Below, one piece after another: positions 16,155-25,776 of a stretch of 64,000 nt of DNA. Under the pieces are notes generated by a model. That model ran no database searches. It was not told the origin of the DNA and saw nothing but the letters and a program-made list of their open reading frames with translations. Made by a program: the position numbers and the translations under genes. Origin of the DNA: Acidobacteriota bacterium. Its GTDB lineage: Bacteria > Acidobacteriota > Blastocatellia > Pyrinomonadales > Pyrinomonadaceae. Location: contig JAHBSL010000009.1 in assembly GCA_019639135.1 (NCBI GenBank), forward strand, positions 1 to 64,000. Direction: 5' to 3'. Every line of letters starts with the position of its first letter. Position 1 is the stretch's first letter.

Positions 16155-16601
16155 TTAAAGCTGGGAGCGAAACTCCTCGGGTGAGAATGTGACCCGTAAA
16201 CGCCTAACAATACTGCCGTCTGGCCTGATGACAAACAGCGTCGGAAATCCCGAGGCGTTGTATCGCTCCAAGAATCGTTGACCCTCCTCTGACTCGTATT
16301 CGATCCTTGAGAACACGTATTTCTCGTTGATCGCCGCTTTGACCGAGTCGTCGGAGAATACCGTGTTGTCGAGCTTTCGGCAGGTCGAGCACCAGATCGC
16401 AGAAACGTCAACGAGAACTAGTTTTCCATCGTTGCCGGCTTTCGCAAGAGCATCCTCGAAGGCCACGCTTTCGAGGCCGGTCCCGGCAAGAGCTTGTCGT
16501 CCGAAATAGCTTTGGACCTCAACGTTGATGAAATAGGCCGCCAGCAATGCGACGACGAAGAAGACCGCTGACTTGATCTTTCCGCAGAAAAGGCACTTCA
16601 T
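16155..16601 (-). CDS. Membrane-anchored thioredoxin-like protein
   Basis: A 148-residue protein with one N-terminal membrane segment (residues 11-25) and a thioredoxin/DUF255-like fold. The active site is IWCSTCRK (C71, C74) and the cis-Pro segment is GFPTLF. The spacing of VDVSAIWCSTCRKLD resembles the DsbD C-terminal domain. It sits between DoxX and the HExxH protease gene in one operon. Confidence 0.85.
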   Translation of the reverse strand: MKCLFCGKIKSAVFFVVALLAAYFINVEVQSYFGRQALAGTGLESVAFEDALAKAGNDGKLVLVDVSAIWCSTCRKLDNTVFSDDSVKAAINEKYVFSRIEYESEEGQRFLERYNASGFPTLFVIRPDGSIVRRLRVTFSPEEFRSQL

Positions 16602-16613
16602 TGCATTTACTCC

Positions 16614-17000
16614 TTAGCTCTGGGCCGGGCTCTCTGACGTCTTCTTCAACATCGCAAGCGGGTTGCGTACGTAGGCAATGACGGCAAGCACGATCAGCAC
16701 AACGAATGGCACAGGAGCCATATCCATTTCACCATGGCTGAGGTGCGTAAATAGAGCGCCGATCATTACCGGTATCAAGCCTGCTGCGGCAAGTCCGGCA
16801 AGACGGGGTATCAGCAACCCAAGCCCTCCTGCCACCTCAAGTGCACCGATCAGCGGGAGCATGAAGCTCGGCATTCCCCAACGCACGAAGTTCGCGGCCA
16901 CCTCGGCCTCACCCATTAACTTCTGCGCACCCATCATTATGAACAGCACCGCAAGCAATATTTGTAAGATCCACGAACCGATATTCACGTATTTGGACAT
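16614..17000 (-). CDS. DoxX family membrane protein
   Basis: A 128-residue protein with four transmembrane segments and the DoxX features FIMMGAQKLMG and GALEVAGGLGLLIP. I chose the ATG at 17000, which has an ideal AGGAGG 8 bases upstream. DoxX proteins are linked to membrane thiol-redox stress. It is the first gene of the cluster that runs down to 13.6 kb. Confidence 0.88.
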   Translation of the reverse strand: MSKYVNIGSWILQILLAVLFIMMGAQKLMGEAEVAANFVRWGMPSFMLPLIGALEVAGGLGLLIPRLAGLAAAGLIPVMIGALFTHLSHGEMDMAPVPFVVLIVLAVIAYVRNPLAMLKKTSESPAQS

Positions 17001-17066
17001 TTGCATTCCTCCTAGGGTTTTTGTCACTTCGTGATAGAGATACTTTGGTCCCCGCGGTTTATTCCT

Positions 17067-17102
17067 TCAAAGAACAAAGGCCCGGACCTTTCGGCCCGAG
17101 CC
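17067..17102 (-). terminator. Terminator of the TonB receptor gene
   Basis: On the minus strand a 10-bp GC-rich stem closed by a GAAA tetraloop (17079-17102) is followed by TTTGTTCTTT. It lies about 45 bp after the TonB receptor stop and separates it from the DoxX operon. Confidence 0.75.
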
Positions 17103-17145
17103 CTTTCCCCTTTGTGGGAGCCTTTTTTACAGGAGGGGTCCTAAG

Positions 17146-20100
17146 TTAGAACGTGAAACGAAATCCAAAGCGGATGCTTCGCGGGGTCTGATAGCTCAAC
17201 GGTTGGCCGAAGCGGGCATCGCGGGTGATCGTCTCGAAAACCGGATTACCGTTTCCATCCGTTCCGATCTGAACTTGGTTGTCGATCAGATTAAGCACCT
17301 GATCGCGGATTCCCCCGTTGAAGATCGCACGGATCGCGTTAAGCTCGTCGCAAACGCCGCCTGGGCAGTTGGTGAACAAGTTAAAGCCCGATTGCTGACC
17401 CGCGAGACTGCCAACTGCAAGGACATTGAAAATGTCCGTGACATTTTCCTGGTCGAATAGGTTTTGGACGTTGACGTCAAACGCCAGCCCAAATCGCCCA
17501 TCCCGACCGAACTTGTAACGATGAGTGATCCCGATGTCCGTCTGCGTGAAAGTGTCTGTGCGTCCCATATCGCCGCGGCCGTTGATAAAGGTGTTGGCGT
17601 TAAAGAACGAGATCTGCGATGAGACCGGCGTACCGCTTGTGCCAAGGAAAGCGACGGTGAAATCTGTCTCGTTGGTGCCGCGCTTAAGCCAGTCGAACGT
17701 ATATCCGCCAAAGATCTTGACGGCGTGCGGCCGATCGGTCGCGAGCCGGTCGTTGTCCGGGTTGCCGTTAAGGTCAAAACCGAGGAACGGCAGGTCGAAG
17801 AAGCGGTTTACGTTCGGGCTGGAACGACCGCGTTCGTCCGAACTAGCCAGCCCCGAAAAGTTACCCTTCAAACGGCTGTAAGTGTAAGTGCCGCTGAAGT
17901 AGTAGTTATTCGAGAATCGCCGGTCGAGACCGATCTCGAAGGCGTCGTATTTGCGCTCGGCTTCCGGGGTTGCCGGAATGCCATCTGCGAACGGCTGGGC
18001 GACGATTCCGCGGCCCGGGTTGGCAATAAAGAAGTTTTCGTTGCCGTCGTTGTCAAAGAATCCGACGTCTTCGATCGCTTCATCGAGTTGCTTGTGGGTG
18101 TACCGTGCCCGAAGGACAGTGTTTTTGAATATCCGCGTAAAGCTGGAGAGATCTTGTTCAAACCCGACGGTGAACTCGCTCATCCTCTGGGCCTTTAGAT
18201 CCGGATCGATGCGGTTGTCCGACGGGTCGTTCGACGGGACACGAAAATCGAGAGTAATGCCGCCACGCTGTGCAGAAGCGTCGAGGAAGCTCTGGATATT
18301 CGTGAAAGTGTTCACCGTGTCAGTGGCGAGGATCGGAATGAACGTTCGAAGGAACTGGTCGCCGCCGAACGAGCCGCGAGGAAGTTCATACTTGAACCGG
18401 TCGTAGAACCAACCGTAACTTGCGAATATCTTCGACTTACCGTCGCCAAACAGGTCGTACGCACCGCCGATCCGGGGAGCGACCTTGTCTTCCCAATCAA
18501 ATTCGATCGGTACGCCATTTTCGGAGAATGAAGGAACATCTTCTTTCTCGATCCGGAGCCCGAGGTTGAGGGTCAGGTTCCGGAATGGCGACCAGCTGTC
18601 CTGCACGTACAGGGCCTGATTCTTGCTTGATGTCTCACCTACGGTACCAAACCGCGTCAGCTGTGCGTTGCCCAGCGGACTGCCGATGCCAAACGCAGTC
18701 TGGCCAAAGAAGAAGTCGATACGGCCGGTGTTGAAAAAGCCGGAATCAACGTCATTTTCAAGCCGGTTGAGCTGGTAACCGAACTTGAATATGTGTCGTC
18801 CGCCAAAGTTGTTGATCAATACCTGTGCATCGGCGTCAAAGGTGTTCCGGATCGAAACGTCCTTATTGGTGACCGAGTTGTTGCCGATGTTATCAAAGCC
18901 GACAGTATTCGAAGCACCGCAGCCGAAGCCGGGGAGTTGTGAGCTAAGAACTGTTGAGCTTCCCAAACAACGAATCCGCAAGCCGTTCGGTACGCCGTAA
19001 GATGCGTCGAGTTCATTAAGGAATCCACGGCCGCCGCGGATATTGATGACCCAGTTGGGCGTCGGCGTGTATGTAGCCTGATAGGTGAAATTCGAGGCGT
19101 TTACGCGTCCGCCGCGTTGGCTTTGATCGCCGATGGACGACGTAGCTCCAAACGCGAGAATGCCGCCGTTGATCGTTTGCGGAGAGTAAGAATACGTTCC
19201 TGAAACCCGAAGCTTGTCAAAAACCTGGGCGTCAAGCCTGCCGAAGAGGTAGTCGTTTCGCTGCTCCACCCTGTTGGTTTCTCGCGTACCGTTCGGGAAG
19301 ACCGTCGTCCGCGTTGTGTCGAAGTATTGGGGGGCAACACTTCCGAAGAACCACAATCGATCTTTTATGATCGGTCCACCAAGGTTCGCCGTCGCGAACA
19401 CATTCGTAAATTCGTCGTCGGGAGGGTTTAGGAATGTGCCGCTATTGTCGCGTCCGGGCCGGATGAACTGGACGTCGTTGGTAATGCCGCGTAGGATTGG
19501 TCGAGTATCCGAATCAAATCGGTCGATATTGAACTGTAGGCCAAAATTGCCGTGCCAGTCGTTGCTGCCGCCCTTCGTCACAACGTTCACCACACCGCCG
19601 GTAGCTCCGCTGTATTCGGCCTCAAAACCGCTCGTCTTTACCTGTACTTCGCTCACGGTGTCGTTCGAAACGTTCTGCACATTCCGAAGTTGGCCAGTCC
19701 GGAAATTGGTTACCTCAAGCCCGTCAACGATGAATGTGTTCTCCGCTCCGGACGAGCCGTCGATGTTAAATCCTGCTCCAAGCGGCTCCTCACGAACCGC
19801 CGGCGAAACGCGAAGCACTCCTGAAAAATTGACATTCGCCTTCGGAACAAGCTCGATCTGGCGTTCGCTTATGTTCGTTTGAATCTTATTGCTTCCGGAG
19901 TCGATCGCTGCGACATCTGCCGAGGTTATCTCGACCGTCGCCGTTGCCGATGCGACCGGAAGGCTGAACCGGACTATCGCCGTTTGCCCAAGCGTAACAA
20001 GGACCTCGGAGTTTGCCGGCTGAAATCCGTTGCCGGCTGCCGTAACGCGATAGCGTCCGGGAGGCACCTGCAGCAGCCGGAAAGATCCATCCGCTCCTGC

Positions 20101-20286
20101 TTTGAGGGTTCGCGTGAACCCGATATCAATTCCGCTGACCGTAACATCGGCACCCGCAATTGCGGCCGCGTTTTGGTCACTGACCACACCTTCAATGTTC
20201 CCAGTCCGTTCCTGTCCGAATAGGCTGATCGTCACGCCCAAAACGAACAAGGAAACGAATGAGAACCGAACCGTTAGACGTCTCAT
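17146..20286 (-). CDS. TonB-dependent receptor with carboxypeptidase-regulatory-like domain
   Basis: A 1,046-residue outer-membrane receptor of the Oar-like type common in Acidobacteriota. A signal peptide (1-24) is followed by a carboxypeptidase-regulatory-like beta-sandwich (about 28-110, GNIEGVVSDQNAAAIAGADV). Next come a plug domain (FIVDGLEVTNFRTG, EYSGATGGVVNVVTKGGSN) and a large beta-barrel ending in Phe (RFGFRFTF), as needed for BAM insertion. TTAGGAG precedes the ATG. It is transcribed alone and has its own terminator. The substrate, possibly a peptide or glycan, is not evident. Confidence 0.93.
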   Translation of the reverse strand: MRRLTVRFSFVSLFVLGVTISLFGQERTGNIEGVVSDQNAAAIAGADVTVSGIDIGFTRTLKAGADGSFRLLQVPPGRYRVTAAGNGFQPANSEVLVTLGQTAIVRFSLPVASATATVEITSADVAAIDSGSNKIQTNISERQIELVPKANVNFSGVLRVSPAVREEPLGAGFNIDGSSGAENTFIVDGLEVTNFRTGQLRNVQNVSNDTVSEVQVKTSGFEAEYSGATGGVVNVVTKGGSNDWHGNFGLQFNIDRFDSDTRPILRGITNDVQFIRPGRDNSGTFLNPPDDEFTNVFATANLGGPIIKDRLWFFGSVAPQYFDTTRTTVFPNGTRETNRVEQRNDYLFGRLDAQVFDKLRVSGTYSYSPQTINGGILAFGATSSIGDQSQRGGRVNASNFTYQATYTPTPNWVINIRGGRGFLNELDASYGVPNGLRIRCLGSSTVLSSQLPGFGCGASNTVGFDNIGNNSVTNKDVSIRNTFDADAQVLINNFGGRHIFKFGYQLNRLENDVDSGFFNTGRIDFFFGQTAFGIGSPLGNAQLTRFGTVGETSSKNQALYVQDSWSPFRNLTLNLGLRIEKEDVPSFSENGVPIEFDWEDKVAPRIGGAYDLFGDGKSKIFASYGWFYDRFKYELPRGSFGGDQFLRTFIPILATDTVNTFTNIQSFLDASAQRGGITLDFRVPSNDPSDNRIDPDLKAQRMSEFTVGFEQDLSSFTRIFKNTVLRARYTHKQLDEAIEDVGFFDNDGNENFFIANPGRGIVAQPFADGIPATPEAERKYDAFEIGLDRRFSNNYYFSGTYTYSRLKGNFSGLASSDERGRSSPNVNRFFDLPFLGFDLNGNPDNDRLATDRPHAVKIFGGYTFDWLKRGTNETDFTVAFLGTSGTPVSSQISFFNANTFINGRGDMGRTDTFTQTDIGITHRYKFGRDGRFGLAFDVNVQNLFDQENVTDIFNVLAVGSLAGQQSGFNLFTNCPGGVCDELNAIRAIFNGGIRDQVLNLIDNQVQIGTDGNGNPVFETITRDARFGQPLSYQTPRSIRFGFRFTF

Positions 20287-20316
20287 TTTGATCTCCTAAC
20301 TCTAAAAATTCTGTCT

Positions 20317-20334
20317 TCAGGAAAATGATCCTGA
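20317..20334. promoter_or_regulatory. Inverted repeat in the TonB receptor leader
   Basis: TCAGGA, six bases, TCCTGA forms a perfect dyad about 30 bp before the receptor start. It may be an operator or a small mRNA hairpin. The remaining 20335-20492 holds two GGGGACTG copies and no gene. Confidence 0.35.
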
Positions 20335-20492
20335 ACTATCGTTTTGGGGACTGATTTGCGGGGACTGAATATGGTGGGCAGTTTCAATGCTCAGTGATGA
20401 ATCTCTGCGGTAGAGCTAAACAATGATCCCGCCCGAACGTATGATGCGAAAGGCGATCGGATTTATTCCCGGTTCGTAAAGGAAGTGAGGGG

Positions 20493-21653
20493 TCATTTTT
20501 CGTCGGCTCCGTAAATTGCCGTTTCGGGCTTAAAAATAAGCCAGGCAAAGGCAAAAATATCGCTGTGAACAAGTCGTTCGAGCTGAGAACCTTTAAGTTC
20601 GCCGCTGATCGCTTGCCCGAGAATGTCCCACTTACTGCCGGTCTCCTTATCGATGAAGAAACCGTCCTTATAGCTGAATGTTAGCTTCTTGCCATCAAGT
20701 TCCGGCCGAAAAACGCCCGTAGCGCCAATATCTCGTGATTCGGCAATTCGTGAGCGATCGAGAGCCGACTGTGCACCTTCAGCATGGAACACAACCACGT
20801 CGGTCTCCCTGATCGAATCGGGAATTACCCGCAACCTTGACGTTACCGAATGCGGATAAGCTTTCGCGGTCCCGTTAAGGTCGATCGCAACAACACGCTC
20901 CATCGGCTTGAGCCTTGTGTCCGTTTTTCCTTTGAACAAGAAAGGCTTACCGTCGATCGAGTCATAGCCTGTATAAGGGTTTCGGCCATATTCCCGGCTG
21001 AAACCGGTCTCGCGGGAGAGCACTTTCCCTTTCGGAAACGCCCGGCGAAATTGATCGAATCCGATGATCTGGGCCGGGAACTGCCTGAGTATCTTGCCGG
21101 CCAGATCGCCGACAAGTGCCTCGCCCGAGATCTGCTGCCACCAGCTTTCGGTTTGCCGGTCGTACATCACCATGTCTGAATGGCGAAGCATTCCGGAGAC
21201 ACCGAAGTCGAGGGCCCGGCCCTCCAGCCTGCGGTCGAAGGCGATCGCGGTGTTGCACAGAGGGCAGAATGTAACGGTCACAAGCTGATCCTGGATCTGA
21301 TCATTGACGATCTCATGCCACATGAGTATCTGGAGAGGGTAGGCACGCGACTCGCCCTTGAGCGTCAGCGAGATAACCGGCTCATTGCCGCCGAGCCATT
21401 CTGCGGCCTCAAGTGGGGCGACGAAACGCGGCGAGTTGATCGCGGGGATTCCGTCCTTAGGCGGACCGCCAGCGATGATCTCCTCAAGTGGGACAATACG
21501 CTTCTCAAGTTTGGTCCGCCAGCTTGCCCGCATTCGATCTTTTGTGGTTTCGAGTTGTTGCTGCGGGGCGGTTTGTGCGGAAAGGCAGGCCGAACCGAAC
21601 AGCGTGATCAGCAGTGCGAAAATGATGTGCGAATTTGTAATTGTTTTGGTCAT
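20493..21653 (-). CDS. Secreted DUF3179 protein
   Basis: A 386-residue protein with a signal peptide (ending ACLSAQ) and a DUF3179 domain. Characteristic segments are SRAYPLQILMWHEIVND, the cysteine motif FCPLCNTAIAFDR and a repeat of the SxAYP motif as GTAKAYPHS. The family is widespread in Acidobacteriota and marine bacteria with unknown activity. The ATG at 21653 has GGGAGG 7 bases upstream. Confidence 0.88.
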   Translation of the reverse strand: MTKTITNSHIIFALLITLFGSACLSAQTAPQQQLETTKDRMRASWRTKLEKRIVPLEEIIAGGPPKDGIPAINSPRFVAPLEAAEWLGGNEPVISLTLKGESRAYPLQILMWHEIVNDQIQDQLVTVTFCPLCNTAIAFDRRLEGRALDFGVSGMLRHSDMVMYDRQTESWWQQISGEALVGDLAGKILRQFPAQIIGFDQFRRAFPKGKVLSRETGFSREYGRNPYTGYDSIDGKPFLFKGKTDTRLKPMERVVAIDLNGTAKAYPHSVTSRLRVIPDSIRETDVVVFHAEGAQSALDRSRIAESRDIGATGVFRPELDGKKLTFSYKDGFFIDKETGSKWDILGQAISGELKGSQLERLVHSDIFAFAWLIFKPETAIYGADEK

Positions 21654-21686
21654 TAGTGTTCCTCCCATGGCTTCTACCGGGAGCAA

Positions 21687-21988
21687 TGAGTGTCCTGGCG
21701 AGAATTATTCCAACTTTCGGGCTAAGTACATTGGAAGGTGAGAAACGCCGAAGAAATTTCGGCAATGGGGGAATAGGGAGGAGCTGCTTCGCCTTTATAA
21801 ACAAAACTGAGTCAGGCAATCTTCCGGGAGCAAAAGTTCGAATGCCGCCGATTGGGTCGCCGGATGCAGTTGCGCCTTATCTCCGGGATCGAGCGAAAAA
21901 AAATCGAACACTGCTTGAAAAAATGGAAACGTAAACGCATGACGTTTCGTAGCAGTCGATTGATGTAAATGAATCCGTAAGAAAAGAA
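21687..21988. other. Divergent intergenic region
   Basis: About 300 bp between the divergent DUF3179 and M16 peptidase genes. I see no convincing gene. An inverted repeat GAAACGT (21926-21932) and ACGTTTC (21942-21948) lies in the half next to the peptidase gene and could be an operator. Confidence 0.35.
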
Positions 21989-24784
21989 ATGGATGGTCTT
22001 GGTATGAAATCGTATTTACGTAAGTTCTTGAACGCGTCGTTGACTTTGTTGATCGTGGTAACGCCCTTAATGTCGCCAAAGGTGCACGGGCAATCGGGCG
22101 AAGGTACCGGAGTTCCGAAGATCGAATTTGAGAAATTTACTCTGCCGAACGGGCTGCAGGTCATCCTGCATGTTGACCGAAAGCTGCCGGTCGTTCATGT
22201 CAATCAATGGTTCCATGTTGGCTCTGCGAACGAGCGGCCGGGCCGGAGCGGTTTCGCTCATCTCTTCGAGCACATGATGTTTCAGGGCTCAAAGAATGCG
22301 AACAAGGAGTACTTCGAATACGTCGAAGCGGCCGGAGCAAATCTGATGGAAGGCGGTGTCAACGGAACGACGAATCAGGACCGAACGAACTATTTTGCGA
22401 CGGTTCCGGCAGGCAATCTTGAGAATCTTATTTGGCTCGAGGCCGACCGGCTTGCGACCCTTCCCGAGGCATTGACACAGGAAAGCCTGAATAACCAGAT
22501 CATGGTCGTCCGCAATGAGCGACGGCAGGGGCTTGAGAACCAACCTTACGGACGCTGGTACAAGCTTATGCTAGAGAATTTATTCCCCCTCGGGCATCCG
22601 TATCATCGCGATGTGATCGGGATCCATGAGGACCTCGCGGCCTCAACTCTCGATGATGTGAAAGAATTTTTCCGCACGTATTACACACCGAACAACCTTT
22701 CGCTTGTAATTTCTGGCGACTTTGAGCCCGCAGAGGCGAAGCGGTTGGTGGAGAAATACTTCGGCACGATCCCGCCCGGGCCCGCACTCGACCGGCCCGT
22801 GAAGACAAAGCTCCATCTTCAATCGGAAAGGCTGATCGAGGTGAGCGATCGGGTGCCGCAGGAGCGGACATTCATCGGCTGGCACGCACCGGGTTTTTTT
22901 CAAAAGGATGAGCCTGAACTTCGGCTCGCAGCAAGCATACTTTCGGCGGGGCTTTCATCGCGGCTGAACCGGGCTTTGGTTTACGATAAACAGCTTGCCT
23001 CGGCTCAGTTTTCGTTTCACACGGGCCAGCCGTTGGCGGGGATGTTTGTTGCATGGGGTATGGCCCGACCCGGTGTAAGCCTCGAAAAGATCGAAAAGGC
23101 CATGACGGATGAGATCGCCCGGCTTGCTAAGGACGGCCCGAGCGAGGCTGAACTTGCAAGGGCAAAAACGCGGTGGGAATACCAGTTCGTTTCCGGCCTC
23201 GAGGCCCTCGGCGGCTTTGGCGGCAAGTCCGATCTACTTAACCAGTACAATACGTTCCTCGGCGACCCCGGTAAGTTTGAAGAGGATGTTGCCCGGCACC
23301 GAGCCGTCACGGCCGAGAGCCTTCGTAAAGCCGTCGATACGTACCTGAACACCGACAAGCGAGTGCTTCTCCGGTTTCGGCCGGAGCGTTCGAGCAAGGC
23401 TCTCGACGTGGCTGTTGACCGGTCCACGGCACCTGCGCTCGGCGGCGATCGCCCGTTCACGGCACCGCAGGTGAAGACCGCGAAACTCGAGAATGGACTC
23501 GAAATTATGGTTGTCGAAAAGCCGGAGCTTCCCAAGGTTCTTGTGGGCTTGGCAACGCGAGCCGGAACGATCGCCGACCCGGCTGGGAAAGAAGGGCTCG
23601 CCGCGATGACAGCAAGAATGATGCGCCGCGGTACAAAGACCAAAAAGGCACTTGAATTGGACGAAGCACTCGGCGATCTCGGTACTAATCTGTCAAGCAA
23701 CGCTCTGCGGGAGTACTCGACCTTGGGAACCGAGGTTCTCACCCGCGACATAGATGCGGCAATGGGCTTAATGGCTGATGTCGTTATCGATCCATCGTTT
23801 CCGGTCGACGAGTTTGAAAAGGAGAAACAGGTAACACTCGATGGACTGAAGCAAGCGGCAAATAACCCCAACTCCGTTGCTAGCCGAGTGGGTGCGATGA
23901 TCGCGTTCGGCCCCGACCATCCTTACGGGCGTCCGTCCGCAGGCCTGCCGGCGAGCATAGGAGCGATAACGCGTGAAGACGTCGCCCGATTTCATCAGGA
24001 GAGATGGAAGCCGGGCAGTTCGGCGGTAGTCTTCGTTGGCGACATAACACTCGCCGATGCAGTAGCAGCGACGCGAAAGCATTTTGGTGCTTGGAGTGGC
24101 GGGATAGCCCCGGCGGTCAGCATTCCGGCGAAACGGCCAATGCCGGCCGGAAAGGTCTATCTGATAGACCGCCCGGGAGCGGCCCAAACCGTTGTCTCGC
24201 ATATTCTCAATGCACCTGAGCGAAAATCGCCGGACTACTATGCTCTCTCGCTTGCAAATGCCGTTTACGGCGGCGGCTTTGGAACACGACTGAACCTGAA
24301 TTTGCGAGAGGACAAGGGTTATTCATACGGCGTTTTCGCGTTTCCACAACACTTTGCTGCGGCCGGAGCCTGGATCGCGAACGGTGGTGTGCAGACCGAT
24401 AAGACGAAGGAATCAGTGGTCGAGTTCATGAAAGAACTTCGCAACATCGCGGGCGATAAGCCTGTGACCCAGGAGGAGTTCGTTAAGGCTCGCTCCGCCC
24501 GGATCCGAGGTTACGCTCAACAGTTCGAGGGTTACCAGAGAATCGGACAGCAGATCGCCGATCTTTGGGTTGCCGGGCTTCCGATGTCAACTTTGCAGGC
24601 CGAGCCCGACGAGCTTGGACGTTTGCGTCTCGATCGGGTGAACGCGGCCGCTGCCAAATACGCAATCGTAAGCGGCTCGTCGCTATTGCTGGTCGGTGAT
24701 CTTACGAAGATCGAGGCCGGTATCCGCGAGCTGAACCTCGGCGAGGTAGTGATCCTTGATGTCGAAGGCAAGATCGTTCGCTGA
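21989..24784 (+). CDS. Periplasmic M16 family zinc peptidase, two-domain
   Basis: A 931-residue pitrilysin-type peptidase with an N-terminal signal peptide. The N-terminal half has the inverted zinc motif HLFEH (H91, E94, H95) and the distal glutamate E177 in VVRNERRQ. The C-terminal half repeats the fold without the zinc motif, as in other tandem M16 proteins, and closes the chamber. Met6 is an alternative start. It probably degrades peptides in the periplasm. It precedes an ABC exporter but is separated from it by about 80 bp. Confidence 0.9.
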   Translation: MDGLGMKSYLRKFLNASLTLLIVVTPLMSPKVHGQSGEGTGVPKIEFEKFTLPNGLQVILHVDRKLPVVHVNQWFHVGSANERPGRSGFAHLFEHMMFQGSKNANKEYFEYVEAAGANLMEGGVNGTTNQDRTNYFATVPAGNLENLIWLEADRLATLPEALTQESLNNQIMVVRNERRQGLENQPYGRWYKLMLENLFPLGHPYHRDVIGIHEDLAASTLDDVKEFFRTYYTPNNLSLVISGDFEPAEAKRLVEKYFGTIPPGPALDRPVKTKLHLQSERLIEVSDRVPQERTFIGWHAPGFFQKDEPELRLAASILSAGLSSRLNRALVYDKQLASAQFSFHTGQPLAGMFVAWGMARPGVSLEKIEKAMTDEIARLAKDGPSEAELARAKTRWEYQFVSGLEALGGFGGKSDLLNQYNTFLGDPGKFEEDVARHRAVTAESLRKAVDTYLNTDKRVLLRFRPERSSKALDVAVDRSTAPALGGDRPFTAPQVKTAKLENGLEIMVVEKPELPKVLVGLATRAGTIADPAGKEGLAAMTARMMRRGTKTKKALELDEALGDLGTNLSSNALREYSTLGTEVLTRDIDAAMGLMADVVIDPSFPVDEFEKEKQVTLDGLKQAANNPNSVASRVGAMIAFGPDHPYGRPSAGLPASIGAITREDVARFHQERWKPGSSAVVFVGDITLADAVAATRKHFGAWSGGIAPAVSIPAKRPMPAGKVYLIDRPGAAQTVVSHILNAPERKSPDYYALSLANAVYGGGFGTRLNLNLREDKGYSYGVFAFPQHFAAAGAWIANGGVQTDKTKESVVEFMKELRNIAGDKPVTQEEFVKARSARIRGYAQQFEGYQRIGQQIADLWVAGLPMSTLQAEPDELGRLRLDRVNAAAAKYAIVSGSSLLLVGDLTKIEAGIRELNLGEVVILDVEGKIVR

Positions 24785-24865
24785 TACGGGCCGGAACGAG
24801 GCCGAACGAAAATCGGAAGCGGCGTGTACTCGCGGGTGTGCGCCGCTCTTAGCTGAAGTGAATTT

Positions 24866-25771
24866 ATGAGATCGATCGAAACACAGGGCCTGACCCATCG
24901 CTATTCTTCAACAGAGACCGTCCTCAATGGGATAGACCTGCAGGTCGAAGAAGGAAGGATCTACGGCTTTCTCGGACCGAATGGTGCAGGGAAAACGACG
25001 ACACTTCGGTTGATCCTCGGGCTGCTGAAGAAACAAGCAGGTGAGATCAACATTTTCGGAAAGCGGCTGGAGAGCGACCGCATCGAGATACTCCGCGAGA
25101 TCGGTTCGCTGATCGAGAGCCCCTCTATTTACGGCCATCTCACGGCGGCGGAAAACCTTCGTGTGTTTCAGACGGTCTATCAAAGTCCGGCATCGCGAAC
25201 AAATGAGGTCCTTGAGTTGGTCGGCCTTGGCGAAACGGGCAAAAAGAAGGCGGGGCATTTCTCGCTAGGCATGAAACAACGGCTGAGTATCGCCACCGCA
25301 CTACTTCACAAGCCGCGTCTGCTGATCCTCGACGAACCGACGAACGGGCTCGACCCCGAAGGCATTCTCGAAATGCGCGACCTGTTGAAGCGATTGAAGC
25401 AGGAGGATGGCATAACGATCCTTATCTCAAGCCATCTCCTGTCGGAGATCGAAAAGCTGGTTGACGATGTCGGCATCATCCACAAGGGAAGGATTCTCTT
25501 CCAGGGAACATTATCCGAGCTTCAAAACCGGCAGCGTGCATCGTCGCTGGTGGCCTTTCGGACAAGTGATAACGCCAAGGCTGCGGCAGCGTTTGCGGAG
25601 CGGCAGGTGAACATAGTCTCGCAAAACGGACGAATTGCGACGTCGGGCCTCGATGAAGAGGCCGTGGCCCTGCTCAACAAGGAACTGGTGATGAGCGGTG
25701 TTGATGTATACGCCATCGAACGGATCGAGGACGACCTCGAGCGGATATTTCTGGACGTTATCAAGAGTTAG
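24866..25771 (+). CDS. ABC transporter ATP-binding protein
   Basis: A 301-residue ATPase with Walker A GPNGAGKTT (37-45), signature FSLGMKQR (132-139) and Walker B LLILDEPTNGLDPEG. The C-terminal extension is that of bacitracin/lantibiotic-type ABC-2 exporters. It works with the permease encoded 5 bp downstream. Confidence 0.92.
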   Translation: MRSIETQGLTHRYSSTETVLNGIDLQVEEGRIYGFLGPNGAGKTTTLRLILGLLKKQAGEINIFGKRLESDRIEILREIGSLIESPSIYGHLTAAENLRVFQTVYQSPASRTNEVLELVGLGETGKKKAGHFSLGMKQRLSIATALLHKPRLLILDEPTNGLDPEGILEMRDLLKRLKQEDGITILISSHLLSEIEKLVDDVGIIHKGRILFQGTLSELQNRQRASSLVAFRTSDNAKAAAAFAERQVNIVSQNGRIATSGLDEEAVALLNKELVMSGVDVYAIERIEDDLERIFLDVIKS

Positions 25772-25776
25772 CAATT

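Noticed and set aside
17203..20223. Many long plus-strand open frames across the TonB receptor gene
   Set aside because: They lie antisense to a complete 1,046-residue receptor and have no domain, signal peptide or ribosome site; they are shadows of its codon use.
23017..23871. 284-residue minus-strand frame inside the M16 peptidase gene
   Set aside because: Ser/Arg-rich low-complexity translation antisense to a clear peptidase; no ribosome site.
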